Origin: Isohypsibius dastychi
Lineage: Eukaryota; Tardigrada; Eutardigrada; Parachela; Isohypsibiidae
Assembly (NCBI GenBank): GCA_034696485.1
Contig: JAQIWT010000125.1
Span: forward strand, 1 to 33,173
Reading direction: 5' to 3'
Length of the DNA stretch: 33,173 nt
Shown: positions 1 to 12,244 of the stretch, one piece after another
Numbering within the stretch: the stretch's first letter is position 1
How the letters are laid out: the number at the start of each line of letters is the position of its first letter
Notes under the pieces: model-generated
What the model saw: the letters and a program-made list of their open reading frames with translations, nothing else
What the model was told of the DNA's origin: nothing
Database searches by the model: none
Program-made: the position numbers and the translations under genes

Positions 1-1259
1 AATTCCGCTCGATCCGATCTAATAAATTTTCAAGCCCGATCGTTTGATCTATAGCCAGTAATTGTAGGTTAAGTATTCGCAAAAGTAAGCCTGAAATGAA
101 GCCTAAAGGCTTTTACCGCTATTTACCAGTCTCCAAGAAAATATATGTATATAGCGGTCACACTGAAGGTCAGTGTTAAAAAGCCTCCGGAAAATAAACG
201 GTAAATTTCGAAGCTTAAGTTCACATCTGATGCTTGCATCTTTTTTTTAATCGAGATTATTTTTGACTACCAGGTAAAGGTGAAACGCCGAGCAAGACCT
301 TTCTCCAGGTTTCTTTAAATTGCATTTTCATTTAAGGCTCTCAGCTCGTTCTTCGAATCAGTGCCTTGTTACCACGTTCTTGCAAGCAGCCGACTTAAGG
401 CTATAAACCTATCTAAAACTAGAATTTGGCGACTCATATGACTCGACAGAGCAAAACTAGCTCTTTCAGCCCATTTTTGAAAAAAGCTCGTTCGATTTCT
501 TTGCTTAAAGATATTTGCGATTTCAGAACAAACCCCAAAATAAGCAGATGAGCTGGACGCGAGTAAAGCGCCGCCACAATACTATTTTGAAGATAACCAG
601 GTGCAATCCGCAATCAATTGTTTCTTGTCTGTGCCCTTCGGGTAGCCGCAAAAGATTAGAGAATGCACCAGGCGGCGCGATTCTCTCTTCTTCCACAATG
701 ACCATCCTGGTCTGCTAGTCTTTGATCGGCGTTTTCTCAGAATCACTTAATCAATTTTAAATTTGCTCCTATCATCGTCGGCTCAGATTTCGAAACGTGA
801 ATGTTTAAGTTCGACAACGTTTCTGATTCTGTTCCGGATTCAACTCGATAGCTCATCTGGGTAGTAAGTTATTACACTCTAAAATATTCAGGTGTGATTT
901 TAAATTGTTTAATATCGTCCAAATTTCTTCAATTGCGAACAGAACCTTTTACTACTAACTCAATCAGATTTGCCGTCTCAGAATTTGCAATTTCTTATTA
1001 GGAGCGAAATTAAAATCACCAGAAAGAATAAACATTGTGGTGACCCTGTGGTCGATCGCTTCACTGTGCGTGTTTCATTTAAAACTTCGTGTATAATTCA
1101 TCCTTTCCACTAACTGAATTCAATATCGACCCATATTGCAAGCTACTGGTTGGGTCAGAACGCTCTTTCGCGCGCAAGGACCATTTTGGTAGCATTAGAG
1201 CCTCAAGCAACCATTTTTGAACTAGTTTGGCGATCGTAGCTGGGAATGTACACAGCCGC
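1..1259. other. No gene recognised (AT-rich non-coding stretch)
   Basis: Short open frames occur on both strands, for example 515-718 plus and 1079-1303 minus, but none shows a recognisable domain, a convincing start context or codon bias. The stretch lies beyond the 3' end of the minus-strand GH31-like locus and could hold its 3' UTR. I see no RNA gene, LTR or tandem repeat here. Confidence 0.4.
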
Positions 1260-1813
1260 TCAGTGCTTGAAAATTTGTAAAAAGCAGTTTGAAAAACAGT
1301 CATGAAACGTCCCGAATGTCAGCGTGAAATTGCTTCCCAGAGGCATTTCTCCATTGATTTCCAATATCTACAAATTGACATGTTCACCTTTTAACTGGTA
1401 CAATCTGCAAAACATAGTGGTATCATCTATGCATCGCTCACTTGATCGTTAACTTTCCAGTGAGTAAATTGCCCAGGGTTCCAAAAATCCTCATCGTTTT
1501 TGCCACGCCACAGGATCTCCATGCATTTCTCTTTGGTCTTATAGCCGTATATCTTTACAGTCGTGATAAAATATTCATCTTATGGACGATTTCGTATTTC
1601 AAGACGTTCTAGAATAGCGCAGAATCGATAAGTATTATTTGTCACTGTTTTCAAGTCAGGAGTGTTAGGGAGAATTTACGTAAAATCTTGGAAGCAGGAG
1701 GGACAGTCTACCATCATCTCCTCTAAACCAAAATGTAGAGTGTAGGAATTTTCCAGTTTGAATATTATCTGCAACGGGGAATGGAAGTTAACAAAAAGTA
1801 GTCATTGTATTTA

Positions 1814-1966
1814 CTCTATTCTGCCGAAAAAATGCGCCCCTCTTTTCGAAGCACAAATTAGCTCACCAGTGCGGAGCGAGAGGGTGAACATGGGGCTTAC
1901 GCATAGTTTGCGTGGTGAGCCGATTGACACAGGAAAAAGGGGGCGCACTTTTTCGGCAGAATAGAG
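1814..1966. mobile_element. Short palindromic MITE with TA target duplication (153 bp)
   Basis: The ends are inverted repeats of about 35 bp: CTCTATTCTGCCGAAAAA on the left and its complement TTTTTCGGCAGAATAGAG on the right, extending inward through a GCGCCCC tract. Both ends abut TA (1812-1813 and 1967-1968), the target of Tc1/mariner-type transposases. It has no coding capacity. It lies in the 3' part of the GH31-like locus. Confidence 0.8.
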
Positions 1967-1974
1967 TACCGGTA

Positions 1975-2685
1975 CGAGGGCATGTGCCTATTGTGCCTCG
2001 CCGGTTTTAAACCGCCTCGCCAAAATGAACAATCAAATTGCGCATCCTGTTGAATCAACAGATTTCAAGTTAATGAGAAAGTACACGGATACTGTAATCA
2101 CATTAAATTGATGAAATTGATTATTTTATCTATAATTTAAAATTTGAGAATTTTAGCTGGCTCTCGATTTTGAAATTATTGATGTCAAATAAGCGCCTGT
2201 TTAGCAAGCGATTACAGTAATGCTGTGTATCTCGGAGTATGAAATTTGATTGAATTCAGGCAAAGCTTCGAAAAAAATCCCGCTGAGAAGATCAAGAAAA
2301 GGAGCAACAAACCGGCGATGCCAAAAGTCTTCGGAATTTCTAATGCTATCGAAAAAGATGTCGCTGGAAGAAAATTCGTAGGCCTTCGACCCGAAACAGG
2401 AAGAAAGAAATGAAATGTCTCTTCTTGTTGCTTCCGGTTGTGATTTTTATTTTAATTGCTCAAATTTGAAACATATTTACCTGGAGGATGTTTTAAACTT
2501 TCGATTTATTTTTCGATTTATTTGTGTTTTTATTTTACTCTTACGATCAGGCACAAGGAATTTAGTTTAGAATTGAAACTGACAGGCCAGTTGCTAATCC
2601 GCGTGCGAGTTCTGATAGACACAGTACGCTTCAGATTTGGCGTGGCGCTTTAAAACCGGCGAGGCACAATAGGCACGGGCCCTCG
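1975..2685. mobile_element. Non-autonomous Tc1/mariner-like element (711 bp) with about 47-bp TIRs
   Basis: The arms 1975-2021 and 2639-2685 are near-perfect inverted repeats starting CGAGGGC and sharing GTGCCTATTGTGCCTCGCC followed by GGTTTTAAA. TA dinucleotides flank both ends (1973-1974, 2686-2687). The interior has only a short plus-strand open frame (2456-2653) with no transposase features. On its right side the GH31 GELYWDDG motif runs directly into the TIR, so it appears to have landed in coding sequence of that gene. Confidence 0.8.
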
Positions 2686-4837
2686 TATGCTTGCAACTCA
2701 TCGTTTGATACTCCGTCATCCCAATACAGTTCGCCCTTTGCATCGGATCCGTCAGTTTTTGGGCAGACCAGTAATGTGAAGTTGTTTCGCCGGCTGTGAA
2801 GATAACGCCTTCTTTAATGTAGTTAACACCCAGTTAGCTGACGAGGACAGATTTTCTCCACTGCCCTCCTGCGGCTGGCACATTGGCGCCTTAAACGTTT
2901 CTGGCAAGAAATTTTTTTTGGTCTCTCCAGGTCTAAGGTTTAAAAAAAATAATTCGGTCAAGGAATTCCTCAGTTTACCGCGTACTGATAACAGGGGAAG
3001 GTTTTTTAACCTGTTTATGTTTGACCCCGAACCAAAGGAAAGGTTTTCCAAAAGTTTTCGAATCGTTGTCGGGATAGGTCAGGATGTCGTTAAAGAAATG
3101 TAAGCCCTCCTGGCGCGGGGAGTGGGGGGGGGGACTGTTAGTAAGTGGTGAAATGATATTGAAAACGCAGCAGCAATGTTCCAACGCCGACAAAGCTCTT
3201 GAGAGTTATCATCGGAAGCGGAAGGATTTCGCCAGAACCTACAAATGTCGGCGGCAGCCTGGAAAACAAATGTGACGTCAAACCTTCCAGTTAGTAACTT
3301 CTAGAATGCAGCGCACATATGGATATCCCATGCCCGCGTATTCCAACATCCACATGAAGGAATACCGAAGATCTGAGCAGCTCGACATAATGTCACCAAG
3401 CCAGCGTCCGGCATACCGTTGTATTCCAGGAAACGAATTCCTAGTCATCACAACGGCCCTTTCATTCGAGATTGTTCGGAGATTTCTGGAAAATATGTTT
3501 TTAACACTGCGCTCAAGAGGTTAAGGCTAACGATCAGAAACAGTGAACCCTTTTACAAAATCTGTGAAATGTAAACGGTCACTGGTAAATTCGTCAAAAC
3601 GCCGAAATCAAGCCTCGGCCAAAATTTGGTGTGATTTATAATCAAACGTTTATCAAAACGAAATCAACTCACAGTGCGGTGGCTCGTGCGGCAGTGTAAC
3701 CATATATATTGTGCACGTCGTAGTGACGAAAAGTTCTGTCGGACGTAGCGTGCTCGGCGTCCATGCATATCGTCTCGCTGGAAAGCAGGGGCAGTCGGTG
3801 TTTTTCTTTGTCTGTTTTCTCCCATTCTCTTACTGCAGCTGTAACAAAAAAAATTTCTCCCCGCCGAAATTAGTTACCTTGTCGTTCGTACCTGGCTTGT
3901 AGGGAGGATTTTCCAGATAGCTATCAGGGTTGCACTGCAGAAAAAACTTCATGTGCTTCCCAAATCAGGGAATATCCTCATTATTCTGTGAACCCCCTGC
4001 GGGATGTAAAACACTTTTCTCCGGATCTTGAAGGTTGGTGTCAAACGCCTGTGGTTCCGTTCGAGGCATCCAAACGGACGACAACTTGATTTGTTTCTCG
4101 TTGAAAAAAGCCCTGAGCTTGTCACCCCACCATTTAGTAGTCTCTGGCCAAAAGAAGTCTGGGATCGCGGATCTATTAAGTGGCCACATCTAGCGCATAA
4201 ACCAATTGTCTTTCAGCACATATTTATATATGAATAGTCTAGCTTACCTTGGCCAAGAGGCCCCTGCAGTCTTGTAAAATACTTTGATTTTGCGTTGCAG
4301 TGGCCCAGATGCTTTGCTTTGGCGACCACTTGATGTAAACATATTTTTCGCGGCCGGAGTGAAAAAGTTGGAAAGCATCAGTCGTATGAGTGCTGTCGGC
4401 ATGGATCGCTGGCATCTGTGAAATCCCAGTTTTGTGATCTCGGAGCATTTTAAATATCAGGTTCTTACGAGAACACCGCCCACTCGAACTCCTTTGCCAG
4501 CGAGTTTCTTGATCACATCGGAAAAGTTGGCGTATGTCCTCTCGTTAAGCGTGAACATTTGTCCTTGGTCCATATCTTAACATGAAAAGAAAGCAGTAGT
4601 TTTGAATTTGCAAATCGCAGGTCGGACATCCAGTTTCGTTAGACGTACAGTCCATGTCGACGAAGACCATCTCGACGGGAATGCCTTGGCCCATGTTTTT
4701 CTCGACGACTTCTTCGATTTCGTTTGTCGACGTGAAGCCCCATCTCCCGATCTGGTACCCCAGAGCCCAGTACGGCGGAAGGAACGGTCTTCCAACCAAC
4801 TGTATTCATAAATGAACGATAGCTTAAAATGACGTTA

Positions 4838-5014
<177 letters not shown>

Positions 5015-5784
5015 TCACCCATTGCGTTGCTATTACGTAAAAACACGCCATGTGCTTTACCGTCGTTCTCGACTCCCATGTAAAACGGTTGAGCTCCGTA
5101 CGTGTTTCTCCCTTCAGTTTTATGATCGCTGGGTAGGGTCTTCGTACTTTCGCAATCGCGGATGAAAATTGCCCAAGTCCGTCCATCCATATCACGCTTG
5201 AGCCGCGAGTGACGGTTGTCCCCTTTGCAGAATAAAGACTGCATTAGGTTGTTGCTGTTGGGCATCTGAAATGACGACTCACCTAATCCGTATATATTGG
5301 AAGAAGGCAGCTACGTGGCAAACTGGAGAAACTGATCTTGGAGAATGAGTCCTCCAACCCCCGTATCCATTCTGGAATCAAATCGATTTCAGTTGTACAG
5401 ATCAAATGAATTCAACTCAGTTCATATCAAATCAATTTCTGATGCTTCGTCGATACAGATATTTACTTCATTCCCTGAAAAGCCATGATTGAAAGGCTGA
5501 AACCACTCAACATGTTGAGCCCGCCTCACCCGCTCTCATTGAAAATTCACCCGTTTGCTTTGGCGGACTGACAACTTGAGAGTGTAAAGCCAATCAATCA
5601 ACGAGGTTTCAATCATGGCTCTCCAGAGGATAAAGTGGAAATCTGTACATTTCATCTCTGTCAAACGGTGGGGTTCTTCAAATTCAAAATTTCTACTCCA
5701 CCTGCAGCTAGCTAACTGGCTTGCCCTAACTGCCACCAGAGAGAGCTGAGCGGAATTTCAGTGAATACCTTTGGCACATTTGGT

Positions 5785-5799
5785 GGGGGGGGGGGGGGG
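5785..5799. repeat. Poly-G run (15 G) in the first long GH31 intron
   Basis: An uninterrupted run of 15 G lies inside the 732-nt intron between the first two recognised GH31 exons (6103-5372). It is a possible G-quadruplex or assembly-slippage site; its length may be inexact in the assembly. Confidence 0.8.
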
Positions 5800-7224
5800 T
5801 AGCTGAGTAAGATTGAATGAAATGGATCAGGTCACCAAATCATGAAAAGAGTATTGACACAATCTTCTCAACTCTCGGTACGTACAGATGACAAAATACA
5901 GATCAAAGGTCAATTCAGCCATAACTGAATACGTTGAAAGATGTGTATTAGTAATACTGTACAGCCGTCAGGAAAACTCTTGAATTCAACAGAATATATC
6001 GAGGTCCAAACCTGGTTTCCCCGTGCGTTAAAACTTTCTGTGCGTCGGAAACGTTCCAGGAATACCCACCGGGATATTCTTTTCTACGCCAGTATTTACT
6101 TACATCGTCGTATTCACATTGCCAATACGAAGTAGTCGAAATGTGAACGGATGTTTGCTAGTCACATCGAGGAAAAACTGTGATTCCTCTCCAACACCGA
6201 GTTTCAGCTTCGGCACATCAAGTGGTACTTCATAGCGACTTGCATCTTCATCATCATCGAAGAACTGAAAGTGGAAGACGTTTCCCGTGAGAATTTCGGA
6301 GCGGAAGCTAGGCTTCAGAAAATTCGGTGTTGGTCGGTCAGAAAACTCCATAGGCTTGTTATGGATCGGTTGAAGTACCACCGGATGATTCCAGTTTGAC
6401 CATTCGCTTATCGATTTCCTGACCGTCTTGTATCCAATTTTGGATGGGTGGAGGAAGCATGCCGGGGCCAGCTTTGAAGCACCTGTTGCATTGTATTCAC
6501 ACCCAAGTGCCAGACAGTCATCTTCGGTCACACTACACTGGTCCTCGTAATGTGGCACACAGGAGATGCGTGATCCAACTTGGACGTTAGCAGTCGTTAC
6601 TTCGTTCTTTTGATATGTCGTCATTATAATCGGAACAGTGACCGCCACAGTAACGATAAGCAGCAAAACCAACAAACCATAGATAAGATGTCTGCGTCGA
6701 ATCGAAAACGGAAGTGATGTGTTGGGCTTTGAGGTCATCGCCTTGCCCAAGCTCCCAGAACGGATTTTGTCTTCATCTGTTTGAACTCCAGCATCCACTG
6801 AGTTCTGTGAAGACCCCTGACAGACATTTGGCAGATCTTCATAGATGTGGTTTTTCGATGGAGAACTGGCGAATCCGGTATAACTTCCAGATAGCCATGT
6901 TCAACCTCCACATCCGTGTCCGGCTCTGGTCGGATATTGTCGTCAATCAGAATCGTTCCCATGCTCGTCAGGCTGTTTGCAGCTGTTCACATTGATCCGG
7001 CCACACAACGCACTGAGTCAAAATACGAAATTGAGCTTATTGACAAAAGAAGAACATGAACAGCCAAAAATGTTAACTTCATTGACACCGACTAGTTTGT
7101 TGGTTTGAGGATCGCACCGATGTTTGACCAAGGAATCGCTATCTTTGGGCAAACATGCAAACCGGCCTAGCTGACTTTCGTTATCACAGATTAGAATACG
7201 TACAATCACCGGGCACAACGACAA

Positions 7225-8519
7225 TTCATTCGGTGCCAGTCTGAAGCAATTTGAATAACTGAGATCGTGCGGAAAATATGGACAGCTAGGGAGTGTGTTA
7301 CCCGGTTGTGTAAAGCCCCAAAGTGTGTTCGAGTCTCACAAGCAGAAAATAACTAGCAAAATATACCGCCTTGCATAGTTTGCCACCGAAACTCTCATCG
7401 TGTCAATCACTGCCATGCTGATCGTTCCAGTGATTGCTATTGTCCACCGATGTGTTCCTCAGGAGGATGTGCTAAGATGAGAGAAAGTTCAATACCGAGT
7501 GCGCAAAGTGGGTGTACGGAGTCAGGATCAGCGATCAGGATCAGTTTTTACATGATTCTGATTCTGATTCTGATTCATGCGCACCGAGCGACCTCGTGCG
7601 GAATACATTAGGCTACGAATCAATCAATTAATACGATTGATCTGTTTTCAATTGTTTTGATCACAAGACAAACTTCGCAAAATTTCAGCTCATACTTCGG
7701 ATAAATCGTCGGTTTGAAATTTTAACGGTGATCTTACTTTCAATGAGAATAACTGTCTTGTCCAAAGCTAGAAATTACCAAAGAGAGCGACTGGCATTTA
7801 GATGCTCTTGGTTCGTGATCGTTTTATGCCAATCACAGAGGGAGTGCTTTCGTCCGCCATATGCATCTTACAACAGAACTGCCATCACCCCAGATAGTGT
7901 CGCTAACGACAGCACCCCATCTTGTTTCAGAATTTGAGCTGTTAGGGATATTTCAAATGGTGCTGTTGTATTGTTACAGAGAAGCCAAATTCGTCCGTCG
8001 ATCAGCGCGAGGCCAAGGCAGTTCGAAGTGATTGTGGATCAATTGACAGGGATTCACTTTGTTGACCCTCAAACCTTTGCCGGTCTCCCTTATTTCAGAG
8101 TCCCCAATCCTGCCTGGATGAACATGTAATCCAGCAAAAGCTTCGGTAAAATATGTTTATTTTCCTCTTGTTATACGCGTTACAGTGCCGTAACGAACAA
8201 TCAACTGGCGTTGCAGCTCAGGTTCATCCGGTCGATTTTGTCTTCCAAGCTCCCTAGAGCGGCATCAAACCACTCGCGTTACAGCAACTTTAAACCATCG
8301 ACTTAGTTGTCTCTAGTTTGATAGATTAGGACCACGTACGTCAGCACAACTCCAAACACCTTCAAGACCAAAGGGTAACAAGACTTACCAGTTTTCGAAT
8401 GGGACAGACAAGATTAACTCACCGCGGTTAAACACTCTTTTGTGATGTTGAAAAACCTGGCCGCGCTTGTGCAGGCTTCGGAGCTGTCAATGACACAGGT
8501 GAGCTAAGTGCGTCGATCA
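7225..8519. other. No gene recognised; contains a TGATTC microsatellite
   Basis: Open frames such as 7728-7937 plus are short and match nothing I know. Positions 7553-7576 hold four copies of TGATTC. The first part could contain the promoter or a 5' exon of the minus-strand GH31-like gene, but I cannot identify an exon with confidence. Confidence 0.35.
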
Positions 8520-8523
8520 TTAA

Positions 8524-9581
8524 CTCTTCGTTGACCAGGGCATTTCACTTCCACCGATTACCAGGTGGGGTCCGATTGACCCCAGGGCAGTCGGCCAATA
8601 ATGAGCGGTATAGTTAGCCAAACTGGCCTTGGATGAACCATAATAAAATGTGGGCCAGATACGAAACGAAACAGAGATGTTTCCCCACGGTACGCAAAAA
8701 TGCACCAGTTGAAACAGGAATCGGTTCCTTTCAACCATATTCACTGAAATAAATGCATTTTTGAACGGAAGCTCATATCAATCACCGAAGTCTCACCAGA
8801 ATTCTTTCATGATTAAGAGGGTGAGAAAACCCTACAAACCCATTATGAAGTATGGCCACAAAAACCTGGAAAAAATTGTGCAAAAAGTGTTACTCACACC
8901 AGTTTGCACAGATCGGAATTAAAAGAAATCGCACCAATTTTCAAACAACTGGTGCACAGTCGTTAGATTTTGAAGGTTTATTAAGGTTAATTTTCTAAGT
9001 ACTTTCGGCAGTCACTTTAATAGGTTGTAAAAGGATTCAACTTGCTGGGAGAATCCATTCAAAATATCTCCTGTGATATCATTTTCTTTCTTTTGTTCAA
9101 CGCTGTTACTAGCTCATCATAAATGAAGCGCAGTCAGTCTACTTGGTGTGTTCAAGGGACACAAAAGACGAGTGACCGCCGGCTCGCGCTCTTATTTCTG
9201 ACTGCCGGCAGATGACCAGCGGATAAAAATTTCATCACTTGTGATTTTTTGGTGCGTGTGGACACAGAGGTAGAAAATCTATTTTTTCACAATCCTGTAC
9301 ATGATCAATTTCTCTATAACAGCCATTTCAAAATTTTCGAAATAAAATCCGTAGAAAAGCTATAAACTTGCGGAAAAAAATCTCGGCGAACCCTCAAATA
9401 AAGCCCCAGCTAATATTTCAGCTCCTAATTCGAGCTTCACAATTCGGAAAAGACAAAAATATAGCAAAACAAAATCTTAACACTGATTTTGAGGCATGTT
9501 GCGGCATAAGAATTCAGTATTAAGTTATGAATCAATATTCAAAGGCTAGGGTCAATCTGATCCCACCTGGTAATCGAAGAG
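8524..9581. mobile_element. TTAA-flanked MITE-like element (piggyBac-type target, 1,058 bp)
   Basis: The element is bounded by TTAA on both sides (8520-8523 and 9582-9585). The left end begins CTCTTCGTTGACCAGG and the right end, read on the other strand, CTCTTCGATTACCAGG. A longer inverted match (GATTACCAGGTGGG, then GATTGACCC) lies just inside each end; the left arm carries about 24 extra bases between its tip and this match. TTAA duplication is typical of piggyBac transposition, although the terminal bases are not the usual piggyBac CCC. No transposase is encoded, so it would be non-autonomous. Confidence 0.6.
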
Positions 9582-9761
9582 TTAACCTGACGACCAACAT
9601 TTATTGTTCTCAAGGCTATAATACGTCTCTTCAGCTGAAGAATCTGGAGAAAAATAAAACGGTACACCTAGACAGCTATTAATAGTTCAAACAAAAAGAA
9701 ATCAGTCACGACGGATTCAGTCATCAATTGACTCTGGAGTCCCAAGTGAACCCACACTGTG

Positions 9762-10016
9762 AAATCCTACGGATTGTTAGGTCTTCCACCTGAAGCGGAA
9801 ACCCTTCGGATTGTAAGGTGTTCCACTGAGGGGGAACCTTTCGGATTGTTAGGAGTTCCACCGGAAACGGGGAATCCTTCGGATTGTCAGGTGTTCCACC
9901 GGAAGGGGGGAACCCTCCGGATTGCTAGGTGTTCGACCGAAGAGGACCCTCCGGATTATCAGGTCTTCCACCGGAAGGGTGAAACCCTTTTAATGGTAAG
10001 GTGTTCCACCGGAAGT
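9762..10016. repeat. Minisatellite, about 7 units of 36-39 bp
   Basis: Seven imperfect tandem units share the core CGGATTGTTAGGTGTTCCAC followed by CGGAAG and a G-rich tract. Unit length varies by a few bases, so the open frame across it (9759-10064) is not preserved from unit to unit and is probably not a gene. Confidence 0.85.
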
Positions 10017-10416
10017 TTTTGGTCCGCATGCTTTTTGGAATACATCACTCCCTGGCCCTGGTGATCGATAAATTTTACGTTTGACGATCGCAAATGAGCT
10101 GCTCAATCGTTATTTTGATCTGGACTGAGCGGGTCTGAAAAGAATAGTGTAGCAGGCGAAAATATGTCTACAGTTGTGCAAAAGTCAAACCCTCAAAACA
10201 ATCAGTGTGACACACTGACAGACGTTAGCACTTCAATAAAGCGATGACAGCAAACATAACGGAGAAAAACACAACCTTCAAAATGACGACAGAATACATC
10301 CGCATCGCTTCAGCGTCTCAAAGTCATCCAGCAAAAACGAATTCCGATTCGTGGATGACTGACTCTACTGGATCATGAAGAAAAACTGCAAATACACAGA
10401 TAATCGTTGTGAGTTC
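10017..10416. other. No gene recognised
   Basis: No domain-bearing frame, RNA gene or repeat was seen. The stretch lies downstream of the minus-strand receptor-like gene and could contain its missing C-terminal exons, which I could not identify. Confidence 0.3.
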
Positions 10417-11257
10417 TCAAACAGAGCTGACCAAAATGATCCAACTAAACGCATTGTTGAGGGAATAAATAATAACTGCCCAACGTCTGAATTGTAGACT
10501 AGCGTTCTCCAAATGGGTTTCGAGTTGCTCACTATGACAGCTGGCCGTTTCTGCTAGTTTCCGGATGCATGAGCTGATTATCCGAATGAGTAGAGCGGCT
10601 AAGAACTGAAGAGGAAGGTCACCATTCACGAACAAACCAGATTTTAAAACATCAAGCGTTTCAAACGGCACCAGCGAAATATTCAAGTCGATCCCCAGAA
10701 GGTTAAAGTTAAAAGATTGGTTGAGATCAATGCCAAAGTTTTTATCGACAACGATAAACGCAGTTTCTGCACCCATGCTCAAGATCACCTCAGCCCATAT
10801 TCCAAACACCGTTGCTATCGACCATTTTCGTAAATTTCGTGATTCTGCTGGACTCAAAATTCCCCGAGCGATTCCATCCACATCAGTGATGACTTGCAGA
10901 ATAGCTTTTCGCTTCGAAATGACAATGACCAAGGTAAGTGGATCCTAAAAGCGGATTAAAGTGGATTAAAAAGCGGATTCGAAGAGCGGATTAAAGTATG
11001 GGGAAAAACTCAAGACCAGCTAAGTAGTACTGGAAAAAATTAATTGATTCGTACAGAAATCCGTTGGCCGCAAGGAACATGATTATAAAAATGACTGCAG
11101 TCCAGATATTCAGAACAATACTGCACCGACGTGACGACATGGTGAACGGGAAGCAACCGGTGCTTTGAAGATATCGAAAGAGCCATTTCGAAGAACATGC
11201 ATGATTGTAAGACGATATTCCGCTTTCACTCGTGGCAGACACGGTATTTTTGGCCAT
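10417..11257 (-). CDS. Gustatory-receptor-like multi-pass membrane protein, partial (at least two exons)
   Basis: Chemoreceptors of the insect gustatory-receptor type are seven-pass ligand-gated channels of sensory cells. The likely start is the ATG at 11257, in a good context (ACCATGG). The first exon encodes a cytoplasmic N-terminus, the phrase RYLQSTGCFPF that resembles the conserved opening before helix 1 of gustatory receptors, and one or two hydrophobic helices to about 11000. A second exon, whose frame opens at a TTTTAG acceptor near 10950, runs to about 10417 with further helices (WSIATVFGIWAEVILSMG and PLQFLAALLIRIISS) and a segment YSLNNAFSWIILV that fits the loop and helix following helix 4 in this family. 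The intron contains AAGCGGATTAAAGT-type repeats and its donor is unclear. The last three helices and the C-terminal TYhhhhhQF signature were not found, so the gene is partial or broken. Family call from hydrophobic pattern, moderate confidence. Confidence 0.5.
10935..11000. repeat. Short degenerate tandem repeat in the receptor-like gene intron
   Basis: The unit AAGCGGATTAAAGT recurs about four times with small changes between the two recognised exons. It may have obscured or altered the splice donor of the first intron. Confidence 0.6.
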
Positions 11258-11352
11258 GGTAATTTTTTTGATCCGTCGAAATGATCAGTGTCAACTTGCA
11301 AGAAACTAGTGTGACTCGAAAATGGACGAGACGAGAAAGTAATGTCATACAA

Positions 11353-11860
11353 GCGCCTTCTCAGATATCGTGTTAAAGTTGATCCAGCGGGATAAGAGCG
11401 ATGGAACCAACTTCTGAGTTGTACTTATGGGAACCAGTAACACGGAAGAACATAGGGCACTGGCTGTTCTCAACCATTCAATGGTCTCGCTAGTCTATAT
11501 CAAACGCATTAGCGTAGAAAACCTTGTTATCCGGAGTAAGTGGTATTTCGTAGAGCTTGTGATGTCCGAATAAAACGCGGGATATTGGGGCAAGCCATCA
11601 TGAACATCCGCTACCCCGAATGAGACACAGTTATGAAACACAAAGTACCTTAAAAATTTTGCATTTCGTCGTCAACGGCTGTCTCTGGTAGCGGAGGAAT
11701 CTATCTCTTGATAAAAAACCCGCTACAATTGTGGATTTGAGGGACACATCAAGCGGGACTGTCCCAAGAATAACAGTGAGATCCGAGGCGTTCTTAATGT
11801 GATGGAGCTGGATTTTGAAGGGGGATCCACACCGTCGCCGATGAGCAGTGGGCAGAGTTC
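11353..11860. other. No gene recognised; probable 5' flank of the gypsy element
   Basis: This lies between the receptor-like gene and the first gypsy-related frame. I looked for a copy of the 3' LTR start TGTTACGCAACGG and for its end and found none, so the gypsy element appears to lack its 5' LTR. The boundary of the element is therefore not defined. Confidence 0.35.
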
Positions 11861-12244
11861 TTGATGGGTTGTGCCATGGATAAGACTGGCGCATCAGCGG
11901 AACCGGCGCTAATGGCCGATACGATTGCGCAACTCTTCGCGGAGGCCACCGCGAGGAGTGGGGAACAGCTTGTCGAGATAACTGGTGTCACGAGCATGGG
12001 AACTGTGACATCAGAGGACGTAACCATGCTGAGTGGGGACGTCGAACTTTCTATAGTTTCAGAGGAGTGTCCGAACTATTTGAGACAGGGGGAGCAAGGA
12101 CTCTTCACGGAGGATGGGAGAGACACCCAGGTTGGTGGCGACAGGGAGCTCACTGGTCATCGTAACGAACAACCTGAAGTGCCAGCAGGCACGGTGCCAT
12201 CCGTGCATGGACCTGGTCGACGAGAGAATATGGAGAACAGTTGA
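11861..12244 (+). pseudogene. Possible Gag remnant of the gypsy element
   Basis: The frame has an acidic, Ala/Glu/Thr-rich N-terminal half and lies immediately before the protease frame, where Gag would be. No CCHC zinc knuckle is visible. It is much shorter than a full Gag (usually 300-500 aa), so most of Gag is deleted or scrambled. The assignment rests on position only; an ATG at 11861 and a second at 11864 are both possible starts. Confidence 0.3.

Noticed and set aside
3965-3990. TGA in the GH31 frame after NNEDIP as a second nonsense mutation
   Set aside because: A short intron from about 4012 to 3956 would remove it and give normal family spacing, so it is not counted as damage.
6735-6962. 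Minus-strand frame starting MGTILIDDN as the GH31 N-terminus
   Set aside because: It is in a different frame from the membrane-anchor exon and overlaps it without a usable splice site; it could be an upstream exon only if an unseen intron or a frameshift is present.
11353-11860. 5' LTR of the gypsy element
   Set aside because: Neither the TGTTACGCAACGG start nor the end of the 3' LTR recurs here.
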